A stretch of 64,000 nucleotides of DNA. It comes from Amycolatopsis sp. DSM 110486 (GTDB lineage Bacteria; Actinomycetota; Actinomycetes; Mycobacteriales; Pseudonocardiaceae). The stretch covers positions 10,654,501 through 10,718,500 of the forward strand of contig NZ_CP080519.1 of the NCBI RefSeq assembly GCF_019468465.1, read 5' to 3'. Below, piece by piece: positions 62,762 through 64,000 of this stretch. Within the stretch, counting starts at the first letter, position 1. Every line of letters begins with the position of its first letter. Both the position numbers and the translations under genes were made by a program. The notes beneath the pieces are model-generated. The model saw only the letters and a list, made by a program, of their open reading frames with translations. It searched no databases and was not told where the DNA came from.

Positions 62762-63373
62762 CTAGCCGATGCTCTCCACCACGGCCTCGGCGACCGCCTT
62801 CATCGTCGTGCGGCGGTCCATCGCGGTGCGCTGTATCCACCGGAACGCGTCCGGCTCCGTGAGGCCTTGACGGCTCATCAGCAGGCCCTTCGCGCGGTCG
62901 ATGACCTTGCGGGTCTCGAGCCGGTCGGTGAGGCCCGCGACTTCCGCCTCCAGCGCCTGCAGCTCGGAGAAGCGGCTCACGGCCAGCTCGATGGCCGGCA
63001 CGAGGTCACGCTTCGCGAACGGCTTGACCAGGTACGCCATCGTGCCCGCGTCGCGGGCCCGCTCGACGAGGTCGCGCTGGCTGAACGCGGTGAGGATGAC
63101 GACCGGCGCGATGCGGTCGCTCGTGATCTTGGCGGCCGCCTCGATGCCGTCGAGTTTCGGCATCTTGACGTCGAGGATGACGAGGTCGGGCTTGAGGTCG
63201 GTGGCCAGGTTGATGGCTTCTTCACCATCGCCTGCCTCGCCGACCACCTCGTAGCCCTCCTCACGCAGCATCTCGACCAGGTCGAGCCTGATGAGCGCCT
63301 CGTCCTCGGCGACGAGCACCCGACGCTGCGGCACGGTGGCGGCACCGTTGGCCTCGGTAGCCTGTTCGGTCAC
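62762..63373 (-). CDS. pdtaR: ANTAR-domain response regulator (PdtaR-like)
   Basis: A 203-residue two-domain regulator: receiver (D23/E24 acidic site in VLVAEDEALIRLDL, phospho-acceptor D68 in LVILDVKMPKLDG, Lys in MAYLVKPFAKRDL) and a C-terminal ANTAR RNA-binding domain (~140-200, LETRKVIDRAKGLLMSRQGLTEPDAFRWIQRTAMDRRTTM). Closest in layout to M. tuberculosis PdtaR (Rv1626), partner of the kinase PdtaS; ANTAR proteins bind dual-hairpin RNAs to relieve termination. AGGAGG lies before the GTG. No kinase gene is adjacent. Confidence 0.93.
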   Translation of the reverse strand: MTEQATEANGAATVPQRRVLVAEDEALIRLDLVEMLREEGYEVVGEAGDGEEAINLATDLKPDLVILDVKMPKLDGIEAAAKITSDRIAPVVILTAFSQRDLVERARDAGTMAYLVKPFAKRDLVPAIELAVSRFSELQALEAEVAGLTDRLETRKVIDRAKGLLMSRQGLTEPDAFRWIQRTAMDRRTTMKAVAEAVVESIG

Positions 63374-63544
63374 CGGGGTCCTCCTGAAGGCTCGGCGGGA
63401 CGGTTGACTCGCGGTGACCCGCGAAAGGTCAGCCTACCGGGAACGATCCAGTTCCCAAGATGGCGTTCACCACGAAGTGGCGGGCGCGACACCCCGCCCC
63501 GCCACACGCGCGTCACCGGTGATCGCGTAAAGTTCGTCGCGCTC

Positions 63545-63618
63545 GCCCCCGTAGCCCAACTGGCAGAGGCAACGGATTCAAAACCCGTCCAGTGAGAGTT
63601 CGAATCTCTCCGGGGGCA
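63545..63618 (+). tRNA. tRNA-Leu (anticodon CAA)
   Basis: A 74-base cloverleaf: acceptor GCCCCCG pairs with CGGGGGC, T arm GAGAG-TTCGAAT-CTCTC, D arm with AACTGGCAGA loop, anticodon loop TTCAAAA giving CAA. The 3' CCA is not encoded. The variable arm is about five bases, far shorter than the usual leucine tRNA arm, and the last pair of the anticodon stem (A-C) is mismatched. The identity rests on the anticodon. Confidence 0.85.
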
Positions 63619-63639
63619 CCCCTTTCCACCAGCACAAAC

Positions 63640-63674
63640 CGGCCCCTGACCAGGCGCAACTCGGTCGGGGGCCG
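63640..63674 (+). terminator. terminator after tRNA-Leu
   Basis: CGGCCCCTGACC at 63640-63651 pairs with GGTCGGGGGCCG at 63663-63674 with one wobble pair, 22 bases after the tRNA; ATCTTGT follows. Confidence 0.7.
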
Positions 63675-63871
63675 ATCTTGTGTCAACCAGTGGCGCGCGA
63701 CGGCGACCGGCCGGCCCCTCGACGGCGTCACGGCCACGCTGGTCATCACCATCGGCTCGGCCGTGCTCGGCGCCGGCGTGAAGACCAACGACCCCGACCT
63801 ACGTTCACCCCTCTCGCATGGGGACTGGCGGATGGCAAGACTGGCGGACCCCGGACCGCGATAATGGCCAG

Positions 63872-64000
63872 GTGACCGCACACGTCGAACTGCGTGAAAT
63901 CACCGACGACAACCGCGACGAGGTATGCGCCGTGCGTGTCCGGCCGGACCAGAAGAAGTTCGTCGCATCGGTGAAGAAGTCACTGAAGGAGGCACGCAAG
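63872..64000 (+). CDS. probable GNAT-family acetyltransferase (3' end beyond window)
   Basis: The first 43 residues of a protein running off the window: TAHVELREITDDNRDEVCAVRV and RPDQKKFVASVKKSLKEA. The pattern (LREITDDNRDEVCAL-type strand-helix, then xQxxFVA) is that of spermine/spermidine-type GNAT acetyltransferases. A GATAAT box lies six bases before the GTG, indicating a leaderless transcript. Only the N-terminus can be judged. Confidence 0.65.
   Translation, partial: MTAHVELREITDDNRDEVCAVRVRPDQKKFVASVKKSLKEARK

Noticed and set aside
63670..63864. Plus-strand frame with a hydrophobic stretch (TATLVITIGSAVLGAG) after the tRNA
   Set aside because: It has no start with a ribosome site, begins inside the tRNA terminator and matches nothing I recognise; too weak to call a gene.
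63513..63881. Minus-strand frame across the tRNA
   Set aside because: Part of its product (APGEIRTLTGRVLN type) is the well-known artefact of translating a tRNA gene backwards.
63545..64000. tRNA-Leu as an attachment site of an integrated element
   Set aside because: No integrase, excisionase or repeated tRNA end is visible in the remaining bases; only 380 bases lie downstream.

Overview
This is chromosomal DNA of a high-GC actinomycete. The family looks like Pseudonocardiaceae and an Amycolatopsis-type genome is my best guess. The grounds are the very high GC, strong third-position GC bias, many GTG starts, actinobacterial protein families (MmpS, ANTAR regulator, CoaE fused to a GrpB-like domain, YhgE/Pip) and the housekeeping set uvrB, coaE, rpsA, polA and pdtaR, which is also clustered in mycobacteria. 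I see no insertion sequence, prophage or CRISPR array. Nearly all the DNA is coding. The window cuts two genes, one at each end.

Layout. 1-5.6 kb: end of an HpaB/4-hydroxybutyryl-CoA dehydratase-type enzyme, a crotonase, a DUF1684 protein, a hydrolase, a membrane glycosyltransferase (GT39-like), rnhA and a YchJ-type protein. 5.7-15 kb: carboxylesterase, Na+/H+ antiporter with a UBP-type zinc finger, histidine phosphatase, FetB-like permease, MmpS-like protein, a frameshifted NUDIX gene, an AraC regulator, and a divergent xylulokinase/LacI pair. 15-19.8 kb: a RES-domain toxin-antitoxin-like pair, an S9 peptidase and a TerC transporter behind a manganese (yybP-ykoY) riboswitch. 20-31 kb: a hydrolase fused to an ABC ATPase plus its permease, a second crotonase, an S28 peptidase, small proteins, uvrB, and a DUF5685 gene cut by an in-frame TGA.

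31.4-38.2 kb is one operon-like block: ABC ATPase, ABC permease, two GT39-like glycosyltransferases, histidine kinase and LuxR-type response regulator. 38-48 kb: HD protein, a short threonyl-tRNA synthetase-like gene behind a Thr-rich leader peptide and terminator hairpin, coaE, GlxA-type regulator, OsmC, TetR, rpsA, a methyltransferase and a GNAT protein. 48-51.4 kb: degenerate ABC ATPase, YhgE/Pip membrane protein and TetR behind a TetR-like palindrome. 51.4-56.7 kb: a 30-residue Cys-rich protein, DUF72, MarR, a four-EF-hand protein and polA. 57-64 kb: a complete branched-chain amino acid ABC operon (livJHMGF), pdtaR, tRNA-Leu(CAA) and the start of a GNAT gene.

Two features run through the window. 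Many genes have a TANNNT box 6-8 bases before the start codon and no convincing Shine-Dalgarno site, which suggests leaderless transcription. Several genes show either unusual domain fusions or small breaks (frameshift, nonsense codon, remnant) that a pipeline would hide. The observations most worth following are the Thr-leader attenuator, the interrupted Cys-rich DUF5685 protein, the hydrolase-ABC fusion, the RES pair and the unannotated Cys-rich microprotein.
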